Shown here piece by piece: positions 8,139 through 15,664 of a DNA stretch of 40,224 nt. Position numbers and translations under genes: made by a program. The notes beneath the pieces are model-generated. The model was not told the origin of the DNA, did not search any database, and was given only the letters and a program-made list of their open reading frames with translations. The DNA is from CAIQPS01 sp964631965. Lineage in GTDB: Bacteria > Actinomycetota > Thermoleophilia > RBG-16-64-13. Position 1 is the first letter of the stretch, and every line of letters begins with the position of its first letter. The DNA lies in assembly GCA_964631965.1 (NCBI GenBank), contig CAZWAR010000008.1, forward strand, positions 1 to 40,224. The letters run 5' to 3'.

Positions 8139-9249
8139 TCAAGGCCGGACGGCGGCCTGTAGTTGATCCAGGTCCAGAGGGCTCAACCCCGTCAGGAAGT
8201 CGAGCACGAAGCGCCCGGTCGTCTGCACCGGGCCTTCGTCGCAATGCTCGTAGGTGTCGCCCATCTTGTGATAGTAGGGATCATCGAGCCACTGGAGCCA
8301 GACGGCCGGGTAGCCCGCGCGTTCGAACGGTTCGTGATCGCTCCACCCGGTGGGCCCCGTGTCCTCCAGATAGACGAGTTCGATGTCGTCCGCTTTCGCG
8401 TGCACAAGGAGCATGTCGCTCAGCGCGAGCGGGCCTGCCGTCACGGTCCTGACGTGAAAGGTCTTGCCGTAACCGACCATGTCCAGTGAGATCATCGCCA
8501 CCAGGTCCCTCTTCTGCTGGAGCGTCATGTTCTCGACCCAGCTGCGGGAGCCGTAGTGGTGGTGGCTCTTGTCGGCGTCGATGATCTCCTCCGTGCCGAA
8601 GAGGACGAAGACGACGCTGGCAGCCAGGTCGGCGTCGCTACGTCGCGGGCGAGCTCCAATACGACGGCGGCGCCCGACGCATCGTCGTTACCGCCGGGTG
8701 TGGTCTTCTTCGTGTCGAGAGGTGCGCTCCGACGACCACGGTCAGCGGGGAGGCGCCGTTCTTGACCGCCGTGACGTTGTGAGACGTCTTGCCGTTGGGG
8801 AGAGGAACCTCGGTAACGACCGGGTCGTAGCCGATCTCGCTCAAGTAGTCCGCTGCGTACATCGCCGCTTTGTACTCGGCGACGCTGCCCCCCGGTCTGA
8901 TCCCGATACCGATCGCCAGATCACGTATGTGTTCCATCGCCCGGGCCGTGTCGAAGGCCAGGGGCGGGAGACGGACGGCAGCGGTCGTGGTGGTGATGAG
9001 AATGGTGGAGGTGGAGGGAGCGAGAGTGGTTGAGGTCGTGGAACTCGAGACGGCACCGGCAGGGGCCGACGAGGAGGAAGTGGAGAGCGGCGAGAACGGG
9101 ATCGATGAGGCCGCCGTAACCGAGGAAGTCGTCACGGGCGAGGGGTTCCGGCACCCTTCGCCAAAGAGACCGGCAAGGACAAGGGCGAACAGAAGCAGCC
9201 CGGCCATGGGCAGGCGGAACATCCGGCCCCGAAGAAGCGGACTGTCCAT
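8139..9249 (-). pseudogene. M28-family zinc aminopeptidase lipoprotein, disrupted by two frameshifts
   Basis: Reading from ATG 9249: a hydrophobic signal ending in a possible lipobox (LFGEGC), a Ser/Thr-rich linker of about 55 residues, then an M28 domain. The domain is spread over three frames. The first ends at the zinc motif GAHL; the second carries the Asp of that motif and GGNDDASGAA; the third carries the FGTEEII pair, SLDMVGYG and the C-terminal His region. A 2-base TC duplication at 8717-8718 and a 1-base deletion near 8637-8638 account for the shifts. All expected zinc and catalytic residues survive when the frames are joined, so the cause is either very recent decay or sequencing error. 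The intact protein would be about 370 residues, anchored outside the membrane. Confidence 0.75.
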
Positions 9250-9288
9250 TCTCGAAGTGTAGCAGCGGGTCGGAGCTCCGAGGCGGGA

Positions 9289-9294
9289 TAGAAT
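9289..9294 (+). promoter_or_regulatory. Candidate -10 element TAGAAT
   Basis: TAGAAT lies in the 54-base gap before ATG 9304 and upstream of the SD-led GTG 9424. No convincing -35 is seen. The same hexamer precedes three other genes in the window. Confidence 0.35.
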
Positions 9295-9423
9295 GGTTGG
9301 CCGATGTCGCTCTGGGGCACAACAGACAGGGAAAGAAGCCCCTATGGCCGAGACTTTCTGGGGTGCATTGAGCCGCATCGGAAGCCGTTCGGAAAGCGAA
9401 GCAACGATGTTCCAGGAGAGGCT

Positions 9424-9768
9424 GTGACCGAAGGAACGGATACTCCCCTTTACGAGGATCGCTGGATAACGTGTACCGCCAGCCGGGTCTTGATCCGCGG
9501 CTACTACTTTCCGGTGGGGCCGCCCAAGTCGATCCCGTACGCACGCATCCGCGCGGTTCGCTCCTTCGAAATGAGCCCATCCACCGGGCAGTGGCGCATC
9601 TGGGGATCGGGCACGTTCACATATTGGGCCCACTGGGACCCGCAGAGGCCGCACAAGCATACGGCCTTGCTCCTCGATCTGGGCCGGCGTCTCTTCCAGC
9701 CGCTCATAACGCCCGACCGGCCGGATGAGGTGCGGGCGATCATCGAGTCGCACCTGACGGCCCGCTGA
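9424..9768 (+). CDS. Small PH-like domain protein
   Basis: A 114-residue soluble protein. The pattern of short beta strands (WITCTASRVLIRGYYFP, then PKSIPYARIRAVRSF, then WRIWGSGT) resembles bacterial PH-like domains (bPH/DUF304), and the C-terminus ends in a helix typical of that fold (PDEVRAIIESHL). No membrane segment is visible. I chose GTG 9424 because AGGAG at 9413-9417 is well spaced; the frame is open back to ATG 9304, which would add 40 residues of low-quality sequence but sits close behind a TAGAAT box. It is divergent from the broken M28 gene. The role is unknown. Confidence 0.6.
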   Translation: MTEGTDTPLYEDRWITCTASRVLIRGYYFPVGPPKSIPYARIRAVRSFEMSPSTGQWRIWGSGTFTYWAHWDPQRPHKHTALLLDLGRRLFQPLITPDRPDEVRAIIESHLTAR

Positions 9769-9928
9769 CGGATCCTCGACGGTCACCGGCTTGGCGGAGT
9801 CGAACCGCGAAGACCCGAACCGCACGCACCGAGTCTGGAGGTCGGAGCCTAGCTGCCTCGGTTGGTTCTGAAGGGGTCGTTCCCCAAACCGGTATGCACA
9901 TATCAGTTTTTCGCGATACAGTGGCTAC

Positions 9929-9955
9929 CATGGCTCGTGCCTGGCACGAGCCATG
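9929..9955. promoter_or_regulatory. Perfect 12-bp inverted repeat upstream of the fumarase-sdh operon
   Basis: CATGGCTCGTGC and its exact complement are separated by CTG, 53 bases before the fumarase GTG start. There is no T-run, so it is not an ordinary terminator. It could be an operator for a dimeric regulator or a 5'-leader hairpin that affects translation or mRNA stability. Confidence 0.6.
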
Positions 9956-10008
9956 TCGCGCGAGAAGTGTTCGGTGTGGCCTACTGGCGGAGACAGGAGG
10001 GGCCGATC

Positions 10009-10854
10009 GTGAGGGAACTGGACGTCGCCCGGATAACTGAGGCGGTGGCCGAGCTTGCCGTTGAGGCGTGCACCCACTTGGGCGGCGACGTGGTGGCCTT
10101 CTTCGAGAAGGCCGCGGAGCGCGAGGAATCCGAGACCGGGAAGGACATCCTCGGCCAACTCCTCGAGAACGCCAGACTGGCCCGTGACACTAACATGCCT
10201 CTCTGCCAGGATACCGGCCTTGCGGTGGTGTTTTTGGAGATCGGCCAGGACGTCCACCTCACCGGCGGCAACCTGGAGACCGCGGTCGACGAGGGGGTTC
10301 GCAAGGGCTACGGCGAAGGTTATCTGCGCAAATCCGCGGTGGCCGACCCCATCGGTGCGCGGGTCAACACCGGTGACAACACCCCGGCCATGCTCCACAC
10401 CCGCATCGTCCCCGGCGACAAGGTCAAGGTCATCGTCGCTCCCAAGGGCGGCGGAGCCGAGAACATGAGCGCCATTGGGATGCTCAAACCCTCCCAGGGC
10501 ACCCAGGGAGCGGTGGACTTCATCGTCGATACGGTCAGCAAGGCCGGTCCCAACCCCTGCCCGCCCGTCATCGTAGGGGTCGGACTCGGAGGGACGTTCG
10601 AGAAGGCCGCCTACATGGCCAAGCACTCGCTCCTTCGCGAAGTGGGCTCCACCAACCCCGACCCGCGGCTGGCCGCGTTGGAGGACGAGATCGAGTCGCG
10701 CTGCAACGCCCTCGGCATCGGCCCGGCGGGATTGGGCGGCACCACGACCGTCATCGACGTCTTCATCGAGGAGCTGCCGGCGCACATCGCCAGCATGCCG
10801 GTGGCCGTGAACGTCCAGTGCCATTCCGCCCGGCACAAGGAGGCGGTGCTCTGA
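10009..10854 (+). CDS. fumA: Fumarate hydratase class I, alpha subunit
   Basis: A 281-residue protein, the normal length for the separate alpha subunit of [4Fe-4S] fumarases, which hydrate fumarate to L-malate in the cytosol. The three cluster cysteines are visible: Cys66 (MPLCQDTG), Cys184 (NPCPPVIVG) and Cys271 (VQCHSARHKEA). GTG 10009 has AGGAGG at 9995-10000; the open frame extends to 9862 but the extra residues are not family-like. It overlaps the beta subunit by one base (TGATG). The same family includes L-tartrate dehydratase; linkage to sdhCDAB favours fumarase. The symbol follows common use for split enzymes and is not unique. Confidence 0.9.
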   Translation: MRELDVARITEAVAELAVEACTHLGGDVVAFFEKAAEREESETGKDILGQLLENARLARDTNMPLCQDTGLAVVFLEIGQDVHLTGGNLETAVDEGVRKGYGEGYLRKSAVADPIGARVNTGDNTPAMLHTRIVPGDKVKVIVAPKGGGAENMSAIGMLKPSQGTQGAVDFIVDTVSKAGPNPCPPVIVGVGLGGTFEKAAYMAKHSLLREVGSTNPDPRLAALEDEIESRCNALGIGPAGLGGTTTVIDVFIEELPAHIASMPVAVNVQCHSARHKEAVL

Positions 10855-11414
10855 TGGAATACAGAGTCACCACTCCGCTCAGCGACGAGTTCGTCGAGAA
10901 ACTGCACGCGGGCGACCGGCTGCTCATCAACGGCACTATCTACACCGGCCGCGACGCCGCCCACAAGCGGCTGGTGGCGCTCGTGGAGAAGGGCGAGCCG
11001 CTTCCCATCGACATCAAGGGGCAGATCATCTATTTCGTGGGCCCCACCCCGGCCAAGCCCGGAGAGGTCATCGGGTCGGCCGGTCCCACCACTTCGGGCC
11101 GCATGGACGCCTACTCGCCCACGCTGCTCGACCTCGGACTCAAGGGGATGATCGGCAAGGGATCTCGCAACGACGCGGTCAGGGAAGCGCTCAAGCGCAA
11201 CAAGGCCGTCTACCTCGGCGCTACCGGCGGCGCCGGCGCCCTCCTCTCCCAGCGCATCACGGCGGCGAAGGTCGTCGCCTACGAAGACCTGGGTCCGGAA
11301 GCCATCCGCGAGTTGGAAGTCAAAGACTTCCCGGTCGTGGTGATCAACGATATGTACGGCGGCGACCTCTACGTGGAAGGCCGCAAGAAGTACGAGAGGA
11401 AGGTGGGCTCTTGA
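10854..11414 (+). CDS. fumB: Fumarate hydratase class I, beta subunit
   Basis: A 186-residue protein matching the C-terminal (beta) domain of class I fumarases: GDRLLINGTIYTGRDAAHKR, then FVGPTPAKPG, GSAGPTTSGRMD and the GKGSRND segment. It pairs with the alpha subunit to form the active dehydratase. The ATG at 10854 overlaps the alpha stop, and AAGGAGG at 10838-10844 gives a good SD, so the two chains are probably made in equal amounts. Its own stop overlaps the TTG start of sdhC, which makes co-transcription with the succinate dehydrogenase genes very likely. Confidence 0.9.
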   Translation: MEYRVTTPLSDEFVEKLHAGDRLLINGTIYTGRDAAHKRLVALVEKGEPLPIDIKGQIIYFVGPTPAKPGEVIGSAGPTTSGRMDAYSPTLLDLGLKGMIGKGSRNDAVREALKRNKAVYLGATGGAGALLSQRITAAKVVAYEDLGPEAIRELEVKDFPVVVINDMYGGDLYVEGRKKYERKVGS

Positions 11415-11809
11415 GCGCAAAACCACGTGAGACCGCCAACGTGGGGGCGGGTCTCTGGAAGGCGACCGGCATGTGGGCCTGGCTCTTGTTCCGGATCAGC
11501 GGCCTCATCCTCGTCTTCTATCTGGGCGCCCATATCATCGTCATCTCTACCGGACAGTTCGACCAGTTCAACAACCTCATGAAGGCCTTCGACCACCCGG
11601 TGGCCGTGGTACTCGACCTGGCCCTGGTCGTCGCGGTGCTCTATCACGCTCTGAACGGTGTGCGCATCATCCTCATGGACTTCGGCATAGGGGTCCAGCG
11701 CCACAAGATCACGTTCTGGTCGGCGATGGCCGTGGTGGCGATCTGCTTCGCAGTGTTCGCCTACGTGGCGTTCACCTTCATCGCGACTGGTTCGGGGGTG
11801 AACTGGTGA
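11411..11809 (+). CDS. sdhC: Succinate dehydrogenase cytochrome b subunit SdhC
   Basis: A 132-residue protein with three membrane helices. Family marks are WLLFRISGLIL near helix 1 (Ser/Arg near the quinone site), His in LGAHIIV, and the heme-ligand motif YHALNGVRIILMD. It anchors the dehydrogenase to the membrane and passes electrons to quinone. The start is TTG 11411, overlapping the previous stop by four bases (TTGA). Confidence 0.88.
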   Translation: MSAKPRETANVGAGLWKATGMWAWLLFRISGLILVFYLGAHIIVISTGQFDQFNNLMKAFDHPVAVVLDLALVVAVLYHALNGVRIILMDFGIGVQRHKITFWSAMAVVAICFAVFAYVAFTFIATGSGVNW

Positions 11810-12168
11810 AAGCCGAGAGCATCTCCGCCCATCGCGGCGGTATGTGGTCCTGGCTGTTCCAGCGGATCACGGCCGTCCTCCTCATCGTCATGCTGGCGAT
11901 CCATCTGATCCTCACGCACATCGCCAACATCGGCGAACTGGATACCGCGAACGTCTCGGCCCGGCTGGCGAACGGCGGACTCACCGCAGTGGACATCATC
12001 CTGCTGGCCGCGGGCATCTTCCATGCGCTGAACGGTCTGCGCATGGTGCTCATGGACTACTGGTTCTCCGCTCGTAGCCGGGCTCTGGCTCTCACCGCCG
12101 GGCTGTGGGTCGTGGGCCTTGCGTTTCTCGGATATGGGATCTGGGCCTTGTGGCCGTGGATCGGCTAG
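11806..12168 (+). CDS. sdhD: Succinate dehydrogenase membrane anchor SdhD
   Basis: A 120-residue protein with three membrane helices, starting at GTG 11806 and overlapping the sdhC stop (GTGA). It resembles SdhC closely: MWSWLFQRI in helix 1, His in AIHLILTH, and FHALNGLRMVLMD. Together the two anchors offer four candidate axial histidines for heme b. The SD of sdhA lies across its stop codon, so translation of the two is probably linked. Confidence 0.87.
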   Translation: MKAESISAHRGGMWSWLFQRITAVLLIVMLAIHLILTHIANIGELDTANVSARLANGGLTAVDIILLAAGIFHALNGLRMVLMDYWFSARSRALALTAGLWVVGLAFLGYGIWALWPWIG

Positions 12169-12183
12169 GAGGCTGGTGAGCAC

Positions 12184-13896
12184 ATGATCCATCACGACGT
12201 GATTGTTGTCGGCGGTGGCCTGTCGGGGCTGCGCGCCGCTATCGAGGCGAAGCGGGCGGGCGCGGACGTGGCCATCCTGTCCCAGGTTCACCCCGGACGT
12301 AGCCACTCCGGTGCTGCGCAGGGAGGCATCAACGCCGCTCTGGGCAACCACCCCGACGGCCACGACGACACCTGGGAGAAGCATGCGTTCGATACCACCA
12401 AGGGGAGCGACTACCTGGGCGACCAGGACGCCATCGTCCAGATGACCAAGGATGCCATCCGGGTCATCTACGAGATGGACCACTGGGGCTGTCCGTTCAG
12501 CCGCTACGAGGACGGGCGTATCACCCAGCGGCCGTTCGGCGGGGCCGGCTTCCCGCGCTGCTGCTACGGAGCGGACAAGACCGGCCACTACCTGCTGCAC
12601 ACTCTGGTGGAGCAGGCGTACAGGTTCGGGGTGCAGCTCTACGTGGAGCAGTACGTCAGCAAGCTCATCGTGCACGAAGGCGTCTGCCAGGGCGTCATCG
12701 CCTACGACATGATCCGCGGGGGCTTCGAGGCCTTCACCGCACATGCCGTGGTCATCGCGACGGGCGGGTCCGGCCGCATCTACTCGAACTCCACCAACGC
12801 GCTCATCAACACCGGCGGGGGCATGGCCCTGGCGTACCACGCCGGGGTGCCGCTCAAGGACATGGAATTCATCCAATTCCACCCTACCGGGCTGTATTCC
12901 ACGAACATCCTCATGACTGAGGGCGCCCGCGGCGAAGGTGGCTACTTGCTGAACGGCTTGGGCGAGCGCTACATGGAGAAGTACGCGCCCAAGTTCATGG
13001 AGCTGGCCCCGCGTGACATCGTGGCCCGCGCGGGTCAGACCGAGATCAACGAGGGCCGGGGCATCAACGGTCAACCGTACGTCTGGCTGGACCTGCGCCA
13101 TCTGGGTGCCGAGAAGATCTTGGAACGCCTACCCGGCATCCGCGACCTGGCCATCCACTTCGAAGGCGTCGACCCCATCGAGGAGCCGGTGCCGGTGGTG
13201 CCGAGCCAGCACTACACCATGGGTGGCATCGACACGGACGTGGACGGCGCCACCCCGATGCCCGGCCTCTATGCCGCCGGCGAATGCGCGTGCGTGAGCG
13301 TGCACGGGGCCAACCGGTTGGGGGGCAACTCCCTGCTGGAGACCATCGTGTTCGGGAGGCGTTCAGGGGCCGGAGTGGTCCGCTACCTGGAAGGACTGGG
13401 GCAGAAGCGGCCGCCGAACGCGCGCAGCGCCGATGCGGCGCTGCGCGCCATGGAGGACAAGGTCGACGCGCTGGCCAGAGCCGAGGCCGCCGAGGATGCT
13501 TACAAGCTGCGCACCGAGATGGCCGACATCACCCGCGACTACTTCGGCGTTTTCCGCGACGAGGGAACCATGAAGACCGGCCTCGACAAGCTCTTAGACG
13601 TCAAGGCCCGCTCCAAGAATGTGGGCCTGCGGGTGGGAAGCGGCGTCTTCAACCTCGACATGATCCGCACTCTCGACCTGGAGAGCATGGTCGACGTGGC
13701 CCTCTGCATGGCGATGGGAGCGCTCAACCGGACCGAGTCGCGCGGGGCTCACTACCGTCTCGACTTCAACAAGCGGGACGATGCCAACTGGCTCAAGCAC
13801 ACGCTGGCCTACTACCGGCCGGACGAGCCCGGCCCCCGGCTCGACTTCAAGCCGGTCACCCTGGGTACCTTCGAACCGCAGGAGCGGGTGTACTGA
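12184..13896 (+). CDS. sdhA: Succinate dehydrogenase flavoprotein subunit SdhA
   Basis: A 570-residue protein that oxidises succinate to fumarate. It has the N-terminal FAD dinucleotide motif (VIVVGGGLSGLRAA), the SHSGAAQGG motif whose His41 is the usual covalent FAD attachment site, the substrate segment FHPTGLY, TEINEGRG, and the C-terminal HGANRLGGNSLLE motif. ATG 12184 follows AGGAGG at 12167-12172. The stop overlaps sdhB (TGATG). The sequence reads as a dehydrogenase; a fumarate reductase cannot be excluded from sequence alone, but linkage to fumarase fits the oxidative direction. Confidence 0.93.
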   Translation: MIHHDVIVVGGGLSGLRAAIEAKRAGADVAILSQVHPGRSHSGAAQGGINAALGNHPDGHDDTWEKHAFDTTKGSDYLGDQDAIVQMTKDAIRVIYEMDHWGCPFSRYEDGRITQRPFGGAGFPRCCYGADKTGHYLLHTLVEQAYRFGVQLYVEQYVSKLIVHEGVCQGVIAYDMIRGGFEAFTAHAVVIATGGSGRIYSNSTNALINTGGGMALAYHAGVPLKDMEFIQFHPTGLYSTNILMTEGARGEGGYLLNGLGERYMEKYAPKFMELAPRDIVARAGQTEINEGRGINGQPYVWLDLRHLGAEKILERLPGIRDLAIHFEGVDPIEEPVPVVPSQHYTMGGIDTDVDGATPMPGLYAAGECACVSVHGANRLGGNSLLETIVFGRRSGAGVVRYLEGLGQKRPPNARSADAALRAMEDKVDALARAEAAEDAYKLRTEMADITRDYFGVFRDEGTMKTGLDKLLDVKARSKNVGLRVGSGVFNLDMIRTLDLESMVDVALCMAMGALNRTESRGAHYRLDFNKRDDANWLKHTLAYYRPDEPGPRLDFKPVTLGTFEPQERVY

Positions 13897-14643
13897 TGGC
13901 CGAGATCACGTTTCGCGTNNNNNNNNNNACGCCAGGACCCCGCCAACAGGAAGAACCCTGAAGCCCATTGGGAGGACTACAAGGTCCCCTACGAGGGCAA
14001 CCTCACCGTTCTCGAGGGCCTGTTCTACATCCAGGAGCAGTACGACGGCAGCCTCTCCTTCCGGTATTGCTGCCGGGCCTCCATCTGCGGCAGCTGCGCC
14101 ATGTACGTCAACGGCGCCTACCGGCTGGCCTGCCAGACCAACGTCAAGCATCTCGACGTCGTCCACGATGACGATCCGGTGGTGACGGTGCAACCGATGC
14201 CGCACCTGCCGCTGGTGAAGGACCTCGTAGTGGACATGAGCGACTTCTTCGCCAAGTACGAGTACATCAAACCGTGGCTCATTCGGAACTCGCCCGATCC
14301 GGAGAAGGAGATCGCCCAGTCGCCCAAAGACCGCAAGAAGCTCGATATGCCCATCGACTGCATACTGTGCGGCTGCTGCTACTCGAGCTGCCCATCGGTG
14401 TGGGGTGAGGAGAACTATCTGGGCCCGGCTGCGCTGCTCAAGGCCTACCGGTTCGAGGTTGACTCCCGGGACGAAGCCCGCAAGGAACGCCTGCCGCTGT
14501 GGGACAACGAGCGCGGCGTCTACCGGTGCCACACCATCATGAACTGCCAGGAAGCCTGCCCGAAGGAACTGAGTCCCACGGAAGGCATCCAGTGGCTCAA
14601 GAAAGCGGCGGTGCGGCGGAGGCTGTTCGGCCGACTCAAATAG
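13896..14643 (+). CDS. sdhB: Succinate dehydrogenase iron-sulfur subunit SdhB (interrupted by a 10-N gap)
   Basis: ATG 13896 begins MAEITFRV, then the 10-N run shifts the frame. The true frame resumes at 13930 and continues to TAG 14643. It carries the [2Fe-2S] cysteines (YCCRASICGSC and LAC), the [4Fe-4S] set (CILCGCCYSSCP) and the [3Fe-4S]-type cysteines (CHTIMNCQEACPKE). These carry electrons from the flavin to the membrane anchors. The stated frame break is an assembly artefact: a gap length that is any multiple of three, including zero, restores the frame. As drawn, an automatic caller would miss the N-terminus, including the first cluster cysteines. Confidence 0.9.
13919..13928. other. 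Assembly gap (10 N) in sdhB
   Basis: Ten N at codon 8 of sdhB. With zero inserted bases the flanks read FRVRQDP, as expected for the SdhB N-terminus, so few or no bases are probably missing. Confidence 0.97.
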
Positions 14644-14986
14644 CTTCGGCCGGCTGCTGCTCTCGGCTTCTGCCGCCGATCCGGCCCCTCCACGCTCGGC
14701 GCCGGACGCCGGGCGCCGGACACCGGCTTCGGGCGAACGCGGGGCCTCCTTTGGCACGCACGCGGCTCGGCTCGGCGCCGCCACTTCAGTTTCCGCGCAG
14801 CGGGGCGTCCCGAGACATCCGGGAGTCTGCTCGAATTGTTCCGAATGCCGGCGATTGGGAACAATGCAACCGAACGATGATCGATGGCGGGAGTTCGACC
14901 ATCAGCTAGTAGCGGGGTTCGAGCGTCGGTCGCGGGAGCGGGGTTGCCCGCTGCAGGACGGGGCCGTCAGCCACGGGAGCCGCATC
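14644..14986. other. Non-coding stretch after the sdh operon
   Basis: These 343 bases hold no convincing gene. They contain a short GC-rich direct repeat (GCGCCGGAC at about 14698 and 14713) and the inverted repeat listed separately. No intrinsic terminator with a T-run is visible after sdhB. Confidence 0.6.
14835..14865. promoter_or_regulatory. Inverted repeat ATTGTTCC-N15-GGAACAAT
   Basis: Two perfect 8-base arms, AT-rich against a GC-rich background, lie about 120 bases before the DUF488 start. The spacing of about two helical turns between arm starts suits a dimeric regulator. No function is proven. Confidence 0.4.
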
Positions 14987-15358
14987 ATGGCGATCAAACT
15001 GAAGCGTGTCTACGAGCCATCTTCTCGGGAAGACGGCTATCGTGTGCTCGTGGACCGGCTGTGGCCACGCGGGGTGAGCAAGGAGACGGCGCACATAGAT
15101 CTCTGGCTCCGGGACATAGCGCCGACCTCGGACCTTCGGAAGTGGTTTGCGCACGAGCCGGACAAGTGGCCTGAGTTTCAGAAGCGATACAGGCGAGAGC
15201 TGGGTGAGCGGGCGCCGCTGCTCGCTATGTTGCGAGACGCGGAGCGCGAGCACGGGACGGTCACACTACTGTTCGGCGCTCGGGACACCGAGCGAAACCA
15301 GGCACAGGTGATCGCAGCGGTGCTCGAAGGCGAGCGGCGGCGGGTTCGTCGGGAATAG
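14987..15358 (+). CDS. DUF488 family protein
   Basis: A 123-residue soluble protein of the normal DUF488 length, with the family's marks: VLVDRLWPRGVSKE near the N-terminus, then WLRDIAPTSDLRKWF, FQKRYRREL and VTLLFGARD. The biochemical role of the family is not established. ATG 14987 has GGGAG seven bases upstream; the frame is open back to 14855, but those residues are not family-like. It is followed by the tautomerase-like gene 35 bases downstream. Confidence 0.85.
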   Translation: MAIKLKRVYEPSSREDGYRVLVDRLWPRGVSKETAHIDLWLRDIAPTSDLRKWFAHEPDKWPEFQKRYRRELGERAPLLAMLRDAEREHGTVTLLFGARDTERNQAQVIAAVLEGERRRVRRE

Positions 15359-15393
15359 GGAGTCAGAGGCCGCGAGGCCACACCACGTGGCGG

Positions 15394-15657
15394 ATGGATA
15401 GCCCCTCCGCGCCCAAGGCCGTTCTGGTCCTCCCCAATGCGCTGCAGGGCCTCACCGACCATCAAGCTGCGGACCCACTACGCGCCGCACTGGGCACCCG
15501 AGTCCGCACCGCCGAGCAGAAGCGGGGCCTTGTCGAGGCCGTCACCAGGGCGGTCATCGAACATACCGGTGCCTCGGCGGAGGCGGTCGACGTGATCATC
15601 GAGGACTATCCGCGAACGAACTGGGCCAAGAGCGGGAAGCTCTACGCGGACACGTAG
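15394..15657 (+). CDS. 4-oxalocrotonate tautomerase-like protein with atypical N-terminus
   Basis: An 87-residue protein. The second half matches the tautomerase superfamily: RTAEQKRGLVEAVTRAV, then VDVIIEDYPRTNWAKSG. The usual mature N-terminal proline directly after the initiator Met is absent; instead about 35 unrelated residues come first, and no in-frame start sits where Pro1 would be expected. Either the start region has diverged, or it is not a normal tautomerase, or a sequence error lies near 15430-15480. It converges on the dehydrogenase gene with seven bases between the stops. Confidence 0.6.
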   Translation: MDSPSAPKAVLVLPNALQGLTDHQAADPLRAALGTRVRTAEQKRGLVEAVTRAVIEHTGASAEAVDVIIEDYPRTNWAKSGKLYADT

Positions 15658-15664
15658 CGCCTCG

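Noticed and set aside
9794..9812. tRNA-like T-arm (GGTTCGACTC on the minus strand)
   Set aside because: No matching acceptor stem, D-arm or anticodon arm could be built around it.
11761..13101. 446-codon minus-strand frame opposite sdhD and sdhA
   Set aside because: The plus strand carries a clear SdhA with all motifs; the antisense frame has no family features.
14499..14909. Open frame across the end of sdhB into the non-coding gap
   Set aside because: No SD, no domain, and composition typical of a shadow frame.
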